A stretch of 64,000 nt of DNA from Dactylonectria macrodidyma (GCA_020744425.1 JAGMUV010000012.1:186001-250000); one strand, 5' to 3'; counted from the first letter of the stretch, positions 48,671-59,528 are shown. A program made the numbers and translations. The notes: a model not told the origin generated them from the letters alone.

Positions 48671-49066
48671 TTGTGGCTCGGTGCTGAGAGCGAACCTGCT
48701 AGAACAAGTTATTATCTCGTGAAGTGGGCAGACTATCCAGATCACGACAATTCATGGGTTAAGAAGGACGATATTGCAGCTGACACGGTTAATGATTTCG
48801 ATGCCGCGTACAAACGCCATGGTGGAAACTACACTGGCATCACGCTACTTAAGAAACGATCTCGTCATGGAAAGTTTAAATATCTTGTGAGTTGGAAGGG
48901 ACGTCCCCGCACGGATGACTCATAGATTGAAGATTCTAAGATAAGTATGCGTTTGATTGAGGAGTGGGAGGAGAAGGAAGCTACCTCATTCAGGAAGACA
49001 ATCAAGGGTAGGCGTAATATGAATCCTAGGACGCGCAGGGGTGGGAGGTACCGTAGGAACGAGTAA
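48671..49066 (+). pseudogene. Tandem-chromodomain pseudogene fragment
   Basis: The frame lacks an ATG and opens with the end of an unrelated context. It encodes two chromodomains: YYLVKWADYPDHDNSWVKKD, then ITLLKKRSRHGKFKYLVSWK. The second is broken at 48923-48925, where the conserved Trp of the ...DDSW motif is TAG; reading on in the same frame gives the chromodomain helix (MRLIEEWEE) and a basic tail. The arrangement is the same as the C-terminus of the recombinase at 52.2-55.5 kb, so this is probably a decayed relative of that tail. Confidence 0.75.
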
Positions 49067-49361
49067 CTCACTCAGTTACATATGTACAGGGTCCATCAAT
49101 CAAGCCATACATTTTTTTCTGCCGGCAGAATTTTTCAAACGTTTGTGTGAGTGATTGCACGTATTGCTCATACCGTATTGTGTCTACCGTAATGGCATGA
49201 CCGTATCTTACGCTAAGCGCTAAGTCCAAAGAGCATAGAGCATAATTGGACTAGTCAATGCAACTAAATGCGTAACCGGCTTCATCTTTTGCACAAACAC
49301 TTATAATTTCGAGCACGGACCATGCCGAAGGGGGTACCTATGTATACATTGCATAAGCCAT

Positions 49362-49832
49362 AACTGGCCTAAATCCTCGCTTATTTACTTCGGATGTCAG
49401 CTTTTGAAAAGTCTCACGAAGTACCCAAAAAATTTCAAGCAGTGCGTGCAGGGGATCTCAGTATGCCGCTGCACTGGGCACAGTTTGTGCATTACGGGGC
49501 ATGAAGCACCGTTCACGTGTACATAATTATCTGTCCATAGTATGAGGTTTTCATCCAGTAATCGCCCATAATTCCTTTATTGTCACCATCAACGTTCCTT
49601 ATCCGTTTGCTAGCTTCGTCAGACGTAATAATGTCATTTTGCCCATGCTGACCGCCTAGTCAATATTCGGCCCTTGATAAGTTATATCACCTATGGTCGC
49701 AGTACACCGTGTCTCAATGCTTGAGTCTGCTTACTCCAGCTGTGATTGGCTGTCGTTTGGGTTGTTTGAGTACTTAGTGGGACTTTTCAGAAGCTGACAC
49801 CTTATAAAAATAAGCGAGAATTTAGGCTAGTT
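49362..49832. mobile_element. 471-bp inverted-repeat element
   Basis: Left arm 49362-49424 starts AACTGGCCTAAATCCTCGCT; right arm 49770-49832, reverse complemented, starts AACTAGCCTAAATTCTCGCT. The arms match over about 63 bp with some mismatches and end at GTAC. The interior has no ORF of note. This is a non-autonomous DNA transposon or foldback element. A target duplication is not clear. Confidence 0.75.
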
Positions 49833-50128
49833 CTAGCTAATGGAATGTATATATAAGTATCCCTGGCAGCATGGTCTGTGCTTCCAAATACAAGTGTGTG
49901 TGCAAAAGATGAAGCCGATTACGCATTTAGTTGTAGAACTGAACCAAAGAGATAGGCGATACGCTGGCGTCTGGTACATAGCTAGCGAGAGACAGGAGCG
50001 CCCACATCCGCGGGCAGGTGCCAACTGGCAAGAATTGGATGAACGAAGAGTGGTTGGAGCCACTGTCCTCTTCCGGCGTCAGCAATCATCCACTTCATCC
50101 ATGGCGCCTAACACTAAGTACATACATA

Positions 50129-50215
50129 CAGTAGCGGCCGCAAAAAGTGCCCGCCAATTGAATGTCAAATGTCTTCCCGCACGAACCATATTTGGGACCA
50201 TGTGGCTGTGTACAG
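50129..50215. mobile_element. Truncated relative of the 14.5-kb MITE
   Basis: After a TA at 50127-50128, CAGTAGCGGCCGCAAAAAGT and GCCCGCC parallel the MITE terminus at 14505, followed by a related TTCCCGCACGAACCAT. No matching right arm is present. Confidence 0.6.
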
Positions 50216-50329
50216 TGTGAAGACCTCTCGGACATGGAGTACTCCTGCAAGGCGGCACTAACATTTCTGCCAATCCATTTTTGGCTCCGGCTGACATGGC
50301 TGACGGAGACATAAATAAGGCTTGCTGTT

Positions 50330-50578
50330 TCATTTGTGGCCTTGCCGCCTGGTGCGCCGTTTCTGGCTTTGTTCGCCCATCTTTGTCACCACGCACGGTA
50401 CAGCCACAATGCGCCACAGCCATGTGGTCCAGAGGCAAAAGCAGAAATTGGACGCTGTAAGGGCTTTTACGAGATCATGGCAAAAATTGGGAAAATTGGG
50501 AAATGGATATGCACAATAGCAACTAGTGCCCTATTGGTCACAAGCCACCGGGCGAAATAAATTGTGTGTGTGTGTGTA
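50330..50578 (+). mobile_element. LINE 3' end with (TG)n tail
   Basis: Ends with CTAGTGCCCTATTGG, CCACCGGGCG and AATAAATTG followed by (TG)n. The same layout occurs at 51489-51550 with an ATTG repeat tail. Such terminal simple repeats are typical of Tad-like LINE 3' ends. Short ORFs here are not convincingly coding. Confidence 0.55.
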
Positions 50579-50999
50579 CTGGAGACACTCGGGGAGCCAT
50601 TAAGTGCTGTGTTGATGAGCCTCTTCTGGCTCATGGAGCAGGCTAGCTTGCGGTGGGGTGGAAGGTCAAGAATCGTCTGCGACCACTCGGGGTTGCTGCC
50701 TTGTCGCTAGACGCTTGATGCCTGAGGCAAGCTTAAGCCTGTTGTGGCCGCAGCTCAGAAGAATTATCGCTTCAAGCACGCCCTGAGTTAGCCACATACA
50801 GTCCCACATTTACGAACCTGCAGACATTAAAACACGACCGAGGAACATAAGCTGGACTGTAATATGCACTTTATTATTTCCGTTATCTAAGTACTACGTC
50901 AGCATCTACTCGGCATAGCAACGGAGAGCGTAGGAAGGAAAGAGATAACTCAGATAAGTGCCGCACGAAATTGTCACAACATATTAGTAAGTACAGTAC

Positions 51000-51230
51000 A
51001 GTCATGTTCACTATCGCTTTCCTCTCCGGATCTCTCTTCCCTTTCTTTCAGGCAAGACGCACGGACCAGTGGTACTTAGGGGTACCTAGGAATACATAAT
51101 TTTATTGGAGGGGTCAGAAGTGGCTGGCTTTACTGGGCAATTTTGCCTGTAGAGTAATCAAAGATCCAAAAGTGGCCTTGAGAATAAGTCTTCTAAGGTA
51201 CTGCAAGGTACATAGCAGCGCCACAGTTTA
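51000..51230 (-). mobile_element. LINE remnant related to 6121-6300
   Basis: From GTCATGTTCACTATCGCTTT to AAGTGGCCTTGAGAATAAGT this stretch matches 6125-6270, with a ~50-bp insertion (GGGGTCAGAAGTGGCTGGCT onwards). By analogy it is minus-strand LINE coding DNA, 5' truncated. Confidence 0.65.
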
Positions 51231-51436
51231 CATAATAGATCAAGACAGTGCCGTCCACACTGTAAGGTACATGGCACCTAGATTTCACATTGTTGCCTCC
51301 CCAGGTTTTGTTCCGGGTATCGGTAAAATTTTATTCCGTAGGTCACACAACTCACTTTGAGGTTCACTGTGTTCAGAACTTATTATTCATACTATGTGGG
51401 TCCGATGACACTCTCAAAGAGTGTAAGTGAAAGAGG

Positions 51437-51555
51437 AAGGCAATAATGAACATTACTGTACAAATTCTTGCAATGTATGGTAATATTACTAACTGGTGCC
51501 CTTTCGGCTTAAGCCGCCGGGCGTTAATAAATTGATTGATTGATTGATTGTACAA
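51437..51555 (+). mobile_element. LINE 3' end with (ATTG)n tail
   Basis: Contains CTGGTGCCCTTTCGG, GCCGCCGGGCG and TTAATAAATTGATTGATTG; a polyadenylation-like AATAAA is followed by a tetranucleotide tail. It is parallel to 50330-50578. Confidence 0.6.
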
Positions 51556-51589
51556 ATTCTTGATGATTGTAACAGTTATTCAGTTCAGT

Positions 51590-51985
51590 TAAGGCTCCAG
51601 TTTTAGTCAAATATCCAGTTTTACAAATGTCTAGTTTTAATCAAACGCCCAGTTGTCTCAGATATCCAGTTTTAGTCAAATGTCCAGTTTTATCAAACCA
51701 GTTTTACTAAAGCCCCAGTTTTGTCAAATGTCCAGTTTTGTCAGAGGTCAAAAGTGGACGTTGGGGTATCAGGAAGCTCAGCCATATCGTGGTGATAAAG
51801 TTACAGTACTAGGCGACGGTATTTTAATGTTCTCGGTCCATTTTTCAGCAAGCTCTCAGCGTGGGTATTCTGGGAGATATATGCTAACATACACAGAAAG
51901 AGAAAACAAAGGTCAGAAAGAGTGGTCAGAGTGGATTAAGGAAGGTTAAGGAATTAAGACAAAAGGCCAAGATACTCACTGCATT
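51590..51985. repeat. Dispersed repeat, copy B, with a 5' array
   Basis: 51590-51740 is a degenerate array of CCAGTTTTAGTCAAATGT units. 51745-51985 is the ~240-bp conserved part shared with 25935-26175. It shows that the array and the unique segment travel together. Confidence 0.75.
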
Positions 51986-52223
51986 ATTTTTTGTTTTTGA
52001 CCCTATAGCCGGTGATTTCAGAGTCGGGGGCTATATCCCTCATGGTGAAATAATTCCGGATTTTAATCTTCTGATATTTAGCCTGGAATTCCTTCACAAA
52101 GACACCAAACTTCCTTTCTCCATCTCTTCACTCCCAGACCTCGCCGTGGTATTAAGACTCGAATGTCTTCACGAACTTCATTTATTCTTTTGCTTGCTCA
52201 TCCCGTCTCATTAATGCCGCCCA

Positions 52224-55200
52224 ATGGGGAAAGCTAAAAGCGCAGCTGACACCCTCCACCTAGGCTGCGAAAGGAGCTCAGAGAAGGAAAGCAACATCGT
52301 GAATGGAGAATTAGTCCTGAGGAAGATCCAGCCTGCAGTGGAACGGAGTTACGCCAAAAAGATGCAACCAGAGGCATCACCAGATGACTTGAGGTCTCTG
52401 AAAGACTTCGTGAGAAAAATGGCCTACAGTATCGATGGTGAGGAAGGGATTGAGGTTCCCGGTTCGGAGACTGTACGGAAGTACTGGAACACATTCACGG
52501 CAGCTTGGCAGCGCGCCAACCCCGAGCAATCAATACCGCGTGGAATAGCACATTCTGTGACAGAGGTATTCATCTCATTCTTCGCTTCTTACTGAATTTC
52601 TTATCATATTGACTTCGATGCTAGTACATTAACGGGCCACTGGCAGAAGAGATGGGAATTCCAAACATAAAGAGATCTAGGAGATTTGCCACGAAAAAAG
52701 TCTTGCTGAATTATGCGAGGCAGCTTTGGGCGGCGGACTGGGTCGAATACAAGCGCCCAGGAACGCTCATCGATGACTGGGGGTTCCTATTAGGGAATGC
52801 ATACTCTTCTTCTCGGATCGGGGAGCACATCGAGTCGACCTGCCGTGCGGGCACCGGGCGAGGCCGCCATTTCAAGGTAATGATATTATGTTTGATTCGG
52901 ATGCTACTGTATCGACTAACTGTGGCAAGGACCTCACTTTTGTTGTATTCATCAATGAGATAAGGATGCCGGAATTCGCCATTCAGCTCACCCGTCATAC
53001 AAAAAACATGACGTCTACGCCAGACAAGAGGTAAGATTATGGTTCAATTCCAGTGAATCCGCTCTGATTTTTACTTTCTCAGGCTACAACACGCCTTGTA
53101 TGAAGGAAACGAGCCTGGACTTCTCTGCTTCAACCCGATGATCCCTTTCCTTGCCCGACTCTTAGCGTATGGAGCGTTTAGGGATCGTAGAACCATCGAA
53201 GACCTCTTGACAATTGTACCACCCGAGGATGAGATGTTGGTGCTACAGTGGAAAAATGACCTCCTTGAGACACCATTCTTCAAAAGCCAATCGACGGACA
53301 ATATCGAATCTGCGGCTGCGTTCAGCCATCGGCAACGATTGCTGGGCCTACGGGCAGGATACGCGACACCGTCAAGTCATCATGACATCAGGGCGGAGGC
53401 TCTTCACTTGATGAGTGCGTATACAGTTTCCGAAGCCTCCCTCTTGCTAACCCGTTCTCTTCAATAGATCTATTCGAGTCCGAAGCTACACGGATGGTAT
53501 ATGCTGGACACACCGACCCGAATACGCCCCCAAAGCATTATTTGCCTCGGAACGGCGCAGATAGCCAGGCACCCTACCACGGCCAGAAAAGGCGTGATAT
53601 AGTCCTCGACCTCTTCCGTGGATTGACCATACCTCGCAATCCAAGGTTATGGCAGTGCCTGCCTGCAAAAAAGCAATTCGAGTTTGAAAACAGCACTGAA
53701 TTCATACGTATAAATAAGGAACTCGTTAAGCGACCGGGCACAAGCGACAGCAAATCGTCACAAGAGCGAATAAAACTGTACACGGAGAAACGGAAAATGC
53801 TCTCCAAAGAGCTGCGAGACTGCCAAAAACGCCAACCGGTCAAGCACGATGATGCGCTAGGATACCACAGGGCAATATTCGACCGTGCCTGGTTCATGAT
53901 GCCGGAAAGAGACCGTCTGACGCAAAATCTCTTCGAGATTGATACGCTGCGAAGCCCCATAGGTCTCGCAGTGCTCCGCGACATACTGGCTCTTTATCAG
54001 AAGAGCTCTAACGTGGAGTACCGGCCAGGATTGGAGCCGGACAAGTTCCCTTGCGGAAAAGGCAATGGCAGCTCTTACGATTGGCGACACGTGAACACAT
54101 GCTTCAAGGCAGCCATGGCAAAGGTATATGGCTTTGCAGAGCTGTGCCTTCTGTGTAACGAGTGGTTGCATTGCACCGAGGCCTGGGATGCCGATTGTCA
54201 ACACCACATGGATCACCTGGATCGCCTCCCGGTTTGGTGCGATCCTCTCACTTCTGGCGGCCTCCTCGCCAGAGCTAGTTACTGCCCGTTCTGCCTCGGG
54301 GACAGAAACGTGCCGGTCTCAGTGCGAATGCATCAGTTCAAGATACGGTGGACGTGGCTCGACCACATCCAAACCCACATCAGGACACTGGAAGGTGGGT
54401 ATATGCCTGTACACTGCCCAATTCTGCATCCCACTTGCCTCGGAGTGTTTGAGTCGATCCAGGAACCGCAATTTCATCTGCAAGACGCTTTTGGTGTCGA
54501 ACGGAATAGGGATTCCACGAAGATAAAGAGACCAAGACATGAGAGTGACGACATTCCGCCTCCGAAAAGGAAGAGACCGCAACGATACCGAGACGATCTT
54601 GAAGAAGACGACATAATGGCTTTGGCGAACACTCAATACACGTTCACTAATGTTACCATGGACAGCCTGAATAGAGAGAAGCAGCTGCCTCGAACATCCC
54701 CAGACCTTTCTCAGAGCTCCACCCCTTCCTGGGGCTCAAATACTATACCTGCCGATGATGAAGCACTGTCTGGCTATAGCACTCCGTTATCATCCATCGT
54801 GTCTGAGGAAGAGATTGACCCGACCATGTTCGTAACGGAATCACGGCCAGATGACAAGTCTATGGTCTCCACAGCTACCAAGCCTCCATCGGAAGCAATG
54901 CAGGCCGTTTTCAATGACACTCAAAGTGCGTCACCCTCTTGAAACTAATATATTGGCTGATTTTGACTGATGTTACAGGTATTCCCAACGACTCCATACG
55001 GAAAGCGGATGAGCCAAGAACATCATGCCACTTGGATATTGACGAGCAATTTCAGGGTGTACCAGATACTCTGGCCATTGGAGGACCCGAGGCCGAAGCT
55101 GACCCAGACCCTACTGTCGCCAACAAAAACCTCATCCGTGGAGTCTCATCGCAAGGCAATGATGAAGTACTTTATGACACTCCTCTTGCCCTAGACCAGG

Positions 55201-55535
55201 AGGGTACCGAGTTTGAAACTGAGAATCTAGTCGCCAAGGGGCGCATTGGCAGGAAAGTGTGGTATAGAGTAAAGTGGAAGGGATACCCAGAAAGCGAAAA
55301 TAGTTGGGTGAAGAAGAAGGATGTCGGCATGGGAGCTATAGCTGACTACGAGGCAAGGCACCCCCTGGGTCAGGGCGAATACAAATTTGAGCGGTTGGTA
55401 TCGAAGCGGGAGTTAGATGGAATCACGGTGTATGAGGCAAAGTGGAAAGGGCAAGTACATACTGAAAATGCTTGGGTGGGCAAGGGGGATATTAGTGCCA
55501 AGGTCGTCGCAGCATTCGAGGCTGAACTCTCGTGA
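52224..55535 (+). CDS. DUF3435 tyrosine recombinase fused to two chromodomains, 1013 aa, 6 exons
   Basis: Exons 52224-52565, 52625-52876, 52930-53030, 53083-53414, 53468-54925 and 54979-55535; 3042 nt, in frame at every junction. The recombinase domain has Arg in SSRIGEHIES (52814-52816), Arg in LLGLRAGYA (53350-53352), His in YAGHTDP (53509-53511) and Tyr in KHYLPR (53539-53541), a complete catalytic set. A Cys/His-rich region (LCLLCNEWLHC, CPFCLGDRNV, HCPILHPTC) suggests zinc fingers. After a disordered linker with a nuclear signal (PPPKRKRPQR), the last exon adds two chromodomains: RKVWYRVKWKGYPESENSWV and TVYEAKWKGQVHTENAWVG. The family cuts and joins DNA; chromodomains read histone methylation, so the fusion could steer integration to heterochromatin. 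The fusion rests on one intron (54926-54978, GTGCGT...TACAG); without it the protein stops at 54942. Confidence 0.85.
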
Positions 55536-56627
55536 TACATCTAATTCTAGACTTGGGCCTTATCTTATAGAATTTCCTATATCTGCTGCTATTAGGTTTC
55601 AGACGCAGAGTGAACGCCTCCGACATATTAAGGGCCTTAAGCTCGACCGGGAGGACGCGCAACCTACACACCTCTCCTTTCTGGATGGTCCCAATAACAG
55701 GGCGAAGGTCTTAGTACCTAGACCTAGGAGATACTCCGTGTCCTCCTCGCCAAGATAAAAAAGCCAGAGCGCCTGCACGGTGCTAATAGAGGCAACGAGA
55801 ATTCCGCTGGCAATTAGCGAGCGCCTTAAGTTTAAAGATGAAAATCTAAGTCTTTCTGAATTTAAAAAAAATAGTCGAGGCCTTTATTCTTGTTCTTTAG
55901 AGCGCCACAAGGTAAGGGGAGTAGAATATGTGTATAAAGACAGCTTTTTGGACCATTTATTAACGAAGCACTAAGGCTCCGTTGCAATGGTACTTGGAAT
56001 AGTCTAATGACATAGCAGCAAATCTAATACATTTTGAAAACTTATCGACCAGCCGTACTGTAACAGCCACAGGTGTGTTTCTATATCTCTGCTCCACGCA
56101 AGGAGCTCCAGTCCTAAGCAGTACAAGACGACACTCCAATCTTTAAATCTGTCAGCATAGGTAGTACCTGCTCTAACCCTTGATGACACTTCGAAACACT
56201 GCTTCTGAGGTGTTCTACGTCAAGTTTATAGCCTTGAACCCCACCTTCCCCTCGGAAAATCTTATCTTGGCGCGAGCTGTTAGTGCTCTGGTAAAACAGA
56301 GGGGCCCTGTCGTAGGCTAAGCACTTACAAAATCGACTATGGGATATACGTTTTGTGTATCGTTAAAATGAAATATTGTTTTGGCTATGGGAGGGCTTTC
56401 GATGTAAATGGCGGCCGCGTGATGCAAATAATTAACACTACCGGTAGACAGGATCTTGAACCAAATTACTCATCCATGCTGCTCGATTCCATGGCCCAAA
56501 AATGTCAATCTGAGCAGTCAGAAGAACGAACGTCGCCCACAACGTGTTAATAACCAAGTAGTCTCACCAGATCATAAGGAAGAAACTCGGTTAAGCATCA
56601 TTCACATTGTCTATTCCAAGTCAATGC
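55536..56627. other. Intergenic with unrecognised ORF remnants
   Basis: Open stretches at 55417-55758 and 55780-55974 show protein-like composition (KFKDENLSLSEFKK) but match nothing I know. They may be debris of another element. Confidence 0.3.
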
Positions 56628-56952
56628 TTAGCTCACCCCTACGCAAACATAATATCCCACCCAAAGCGACGCGCAAGTGCTGCCCACCGCGGGATTCCAT
56701 GAATAAAAGTTCGTTACTGTAATCTTCTCTGCGGAAACAATCGCGGAGCAGGTATCCCCGCTGCTGACGAGGTAGAACTTGTCGCACTCGCTTGGTATGC
56801 CGGTCTGGACAGGCGATGGCGTGGCGATACCGGTTTTAGCTGTAGTCGTTGTTGATGGCTGCGTGCTTGTTGTTGTCCCCACACAGACGTAGTAGCCGGC
56901 GAGTAGATTAGCGCATGTATTGCCAACGGCAGGGTTCCAGGAGTAGAATCCT
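56628..56952 (-). pseudogene. 5'-truncated LysM effector-like gene
   Basis: On the minus strand the frame opens inside a first LysM (FYSWNPAVGNTCANLLAGYY), continues through a Thr/Ser/Pro linker and a complete second LysM (CDKFYLVSSGDTCSAIVSAE to STCASLWVGYYVCVG), and stops at 56628. The upstream part and signal peptide are missing: the homology ends at about 56952 in unrelated DNA. LysM effectors bind chitin and hide it from hosts or from hydrolases. Non-functional as it stands unless an upstream exon exists. Confidence 0.7.
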
Positions 56953-57237
56953 TACTAAGACTTAGCCAGTAGTGCTTTAACCTTATATATACTATCGTCG
57001 TTAGCTTTTAAACGAAGAATGCTTATATTCTGAGGAGAGGAAATCGCTGCTGGACTTGATATTCTTTATTGAGTGGAGGGTTAAGGCGATGTTATGTTGC
57101 TGATCTTAGTGGATATTTGTTCTTCATAACTGACGCAACTTGGTGCAGTTACTAGGAGGATGGGTTTAGCGTCGCTTAAGGGTTGACCAGCTTCTACGGA
57201 TAACTATGTCTAGTCATATTAAGTACTTAGCTATATA

Positions 57238-57430
57238 TGTGACGGGAGCGTCTGGAGTGCTGGACCCAGGGTGGGGTCGATACGTAACTAGGACGCACGG
57301 GGCAGGCCACAGGGACTATCAACGCGTCCACGCGTCTACGCGCCTGCCCGCTTTCTCTTTCCTCTTCATCGTAGTATTCTCGCAATACAGTGGCATTACC
57401 TCTTGAGTTGATCTCATCTGGCCCGCGACA
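57238..57430 (+). repeat. 5' LTR of the Ty3/gypsy element
   Basis: Starts TGTGACGGGAGCGTCTGG and ends GGCCCGCGACA. Preceded by ATATA. Confidence 0.95.
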
Positions 57431-58931
57431 TTATACTACGATCCTTTATTCTTTCCACCTACATCTTGATTAACTCTGACGCGCGTCAGTGCGAGGTTAA
57501 TCGTCGCGTCGGATCCGACTATAGATCCGCCTACCTGCAGCGAGACGCAGGTACGAACAGCAAACCACCGTTGACTGGAACCAATCAGCAGTCGACATGA
57601 CCAGGAGCTCTGAGTTGGGCGCGTGGAGCGCTGACAAAGAGGGCATCGATAAGGCACGCCAAAAGAGCGCCTTTTATCAGCAGGTCCAGCAGTACCTCGC
57701 TGAGTCCGTAGACGAGGACAGCGAAGGGACTACCAATACAGAAGACGACGAAGGGATATCTATCAGACCTTTCGCGCGACTCACAGCAGATTCTATCAAA
57801 GAAGATTTGAACGCTCGAACCTGCGAGATCACGGACAACGGCCGATTCACAGTCTATGTGAAAGACCAGGACGGGAGGTTCAGGAACCTCTCGATCGATG
57901 CCGACAATATCGAATCGATGGTCCAGAAATACCCTGAGGTGCGAGCCTCGATAATTCGCAATTTTGCCGAGCAATTGGCAATCAGAGGGCAGCGAGACGA
58001 GCTTATCGAGCTGCACAACAAGCACGTCGAGACGACCGAGCGACTCATTAACGAGCACAATGAGGCAATTGAGGCCGAAGCGATGGCCCACGCCGAGGTG
58101 GCACGGATCAATAAGGAACTGGCACGGTTGAAAGCGGCACAGCATACTGTCCCTCTCCGCGAAGACACGCCTCTTGGGAGCGAGATAATGGCCGAGACCA
58201 AGCTGCGCCGGAAGCGGGAGAGTGACCCACCCGAGCTCGATGATGGCAAGGAACCGGACTTCGAAGACTGGCTCATCAAGGCCAGACGCAAGCTGCGACG
58301 CGACGGCCCACGAGACTACCCTGAAGAGGAGGACAAGGTATATTATATTTTCGGTCGTTGCAAGGGTATCGCGGCTGCCTATTTACGCCCCCGCATGCCC
58401 GAGAACGCTGAGGAAGACGCCTTCGAGACCGCTGAAGATGTCTTCCAAGCCCTGACGACCCTCTTCCGGGACAAGAACAAGAAGATCAAGGCGCGAGAGG
58501 AGTTCAAGGCCTTGAGATACTATACCAATGGTAGCTGGCGTAGCTTCTACGTCAAGTTCTTGGCTACAGCGAACGACGCTAAGATCCCCAAAAGGGATTG
58601 GAAGGAAGAGCTCTATGACAAAGTGCCAGTGGAGATGAAACGTACTGTGGCCACGCAGCGCTTTGCCGAAGAGGTAAGCTTCGACACCTTTGCGGCAGCG
58701 CTTGGCGACATCGCGGTAGTAGAAGAGGCCTACGCGAAGACCTTAACGAAGAAGGACAGCAAGAGGACCAGCAAGTTACAGACCAGTAAGAGCGATGGTG
58801 CTGCCACTGGGAAGAAGGACACTAAGAAGTCGGCAACTTCAACACCTAAGTACTCGAAGATCAAGATTGACGGCAAATGGACTTTTAAGGACCCAGAGGT
58901 CTGCAAGCTAGCCGAAGAAGGGAAGTGCTTC

Positions 58932-59014
58932 TGTCACATTCAGTATATCTATAGTATTTGCACTACGCATTAGCGGAGTGCGCATTCCCTTTTAGTGTAG
59001 CTGGCAATGCGACA
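58932..59014 (+). repeat. TRIM left terminal repeat
   Basis: 83 bp, identical to 59256-59338; TG...CA ends. Confidence 0.93.
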
Positions 59015-59255
59015 GTTATGAGCCCGGGAGGTTAATAACCTGTAACTTCCACTGAAAATTGCTATCGCAGCTGAAATAGGCAACCCCTACGCCAACCAGA
59101 TGAGGTCGGCAGTTCGAACCCCGCATCTTACAACAAGGTCGCACCGGGCGTCACACACACATCAAGCCGGGCACAGTCACACAGAGCAGTACAGCCTGCC
59201 TCTCGACACCACTATTCAGATCACCTCACGCAACAATCGCTAATCTGGGGGGGTA

Positions 59256-59338
59256 TGTCACATTCAGTATATCTATAGTATTTGCACTACGCATTAGCGG
59301 AGTGCGCATTCCCTTTTAGTGTAGCTGGCAATGCGACA
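59256..59338 (+). repeat. TRIM right terminal repeat
   Basis: 83 bp, identical to the left repeat, indicating very recent insertion. Confidence 0.93.
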
Positions 59339-59528
59339 GCTTCAAGTGTAAGAAAGTCGGCCATACCCACCAGGAGTGTCCGGAGGGGGGCGAAGTGAAC
59401 GAAGTTCGTGCCAAGGCTAAGAAGGCAGGGCGGACGATTACTATTGCGATCCCTGATGAATCAGATGAGTCGTCCTCCGAGTCGGAAAAAGACGAGTCCT
59501 AGGGGAAGTCTCCTCTCTAGGACCTGAA

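Larger units (their letters stand above)
58932..59338. mobile_element. 407-bp TRIM inserted in the gag zinc knuckle
   Basis: Two identical 83-bp terminal repeats (58932-59014 and 59256-59338), each TGTCACATT...ATGCGACA, flank 241 bp of non-coding DNA. A 5-bp target duplication GCTTC lies at 58927-58931 and 59339-59343. The sequence after the left repeat (GTTATGAGCCCGGGAGG) is complementary to the anticodon stem-loop of an initiator tRNA-Met, the half-tRNA priming style of Ty5/copia. A G-run (CTGGGGGGGTA) precedes the right repeat as polypurine tract. It is non-autonomous and must borrow reverse transcriptase and integrase. Confidence 0.92.
57597..59501 (+). pseudogene. Gag of the Ty3/gypsy element, interrupted by a TRIM
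   Basis: ATG 57597. A coiled region (about residues 140-190) precedes the capsid-like gag domain (FEDWLIKARRKLRR, YIFGRCKGIAAAYLRP, SWRSFYVKFLATAND). The CCHC zinc knuckle should read CFKCKKVGHTHQEC, but after CF the frame enters the inserted element at 58932 and stops at 58973. Past the insertion (59339 on) the gag frame resumes at the knuckle and ends in a Ser/Glu/Asp-rich tail at TAG 59499-59501. Gag forms the particle and packages RNA through the knuckle, so the break removes that function. Confidence 0.88.

Noticed and set aside
50336..50560. ORF ending WICTIATSALLVTSHRAK as a protein gene
   Set aside because: Its 3' part overlaps the conserved LINE 3' terminus (CCACCGGGCG...AATAAATTG), which is not coding in the related copy at 51489.
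57206..57406. ORF of 66 aa and its twin at 63705-63917
   Set aside because: Both lie in the LTRs and are identical because the LTRs are; no coding function is expected.
59095..59135. tRNA gene suggested by GGCAGTTCGAACCCCGC inside the TRIM
   Set aside because: Only a T-arm-like box is present; no acceptor, D or anticodon arms can be paired around it, so no tRNA gene is called.
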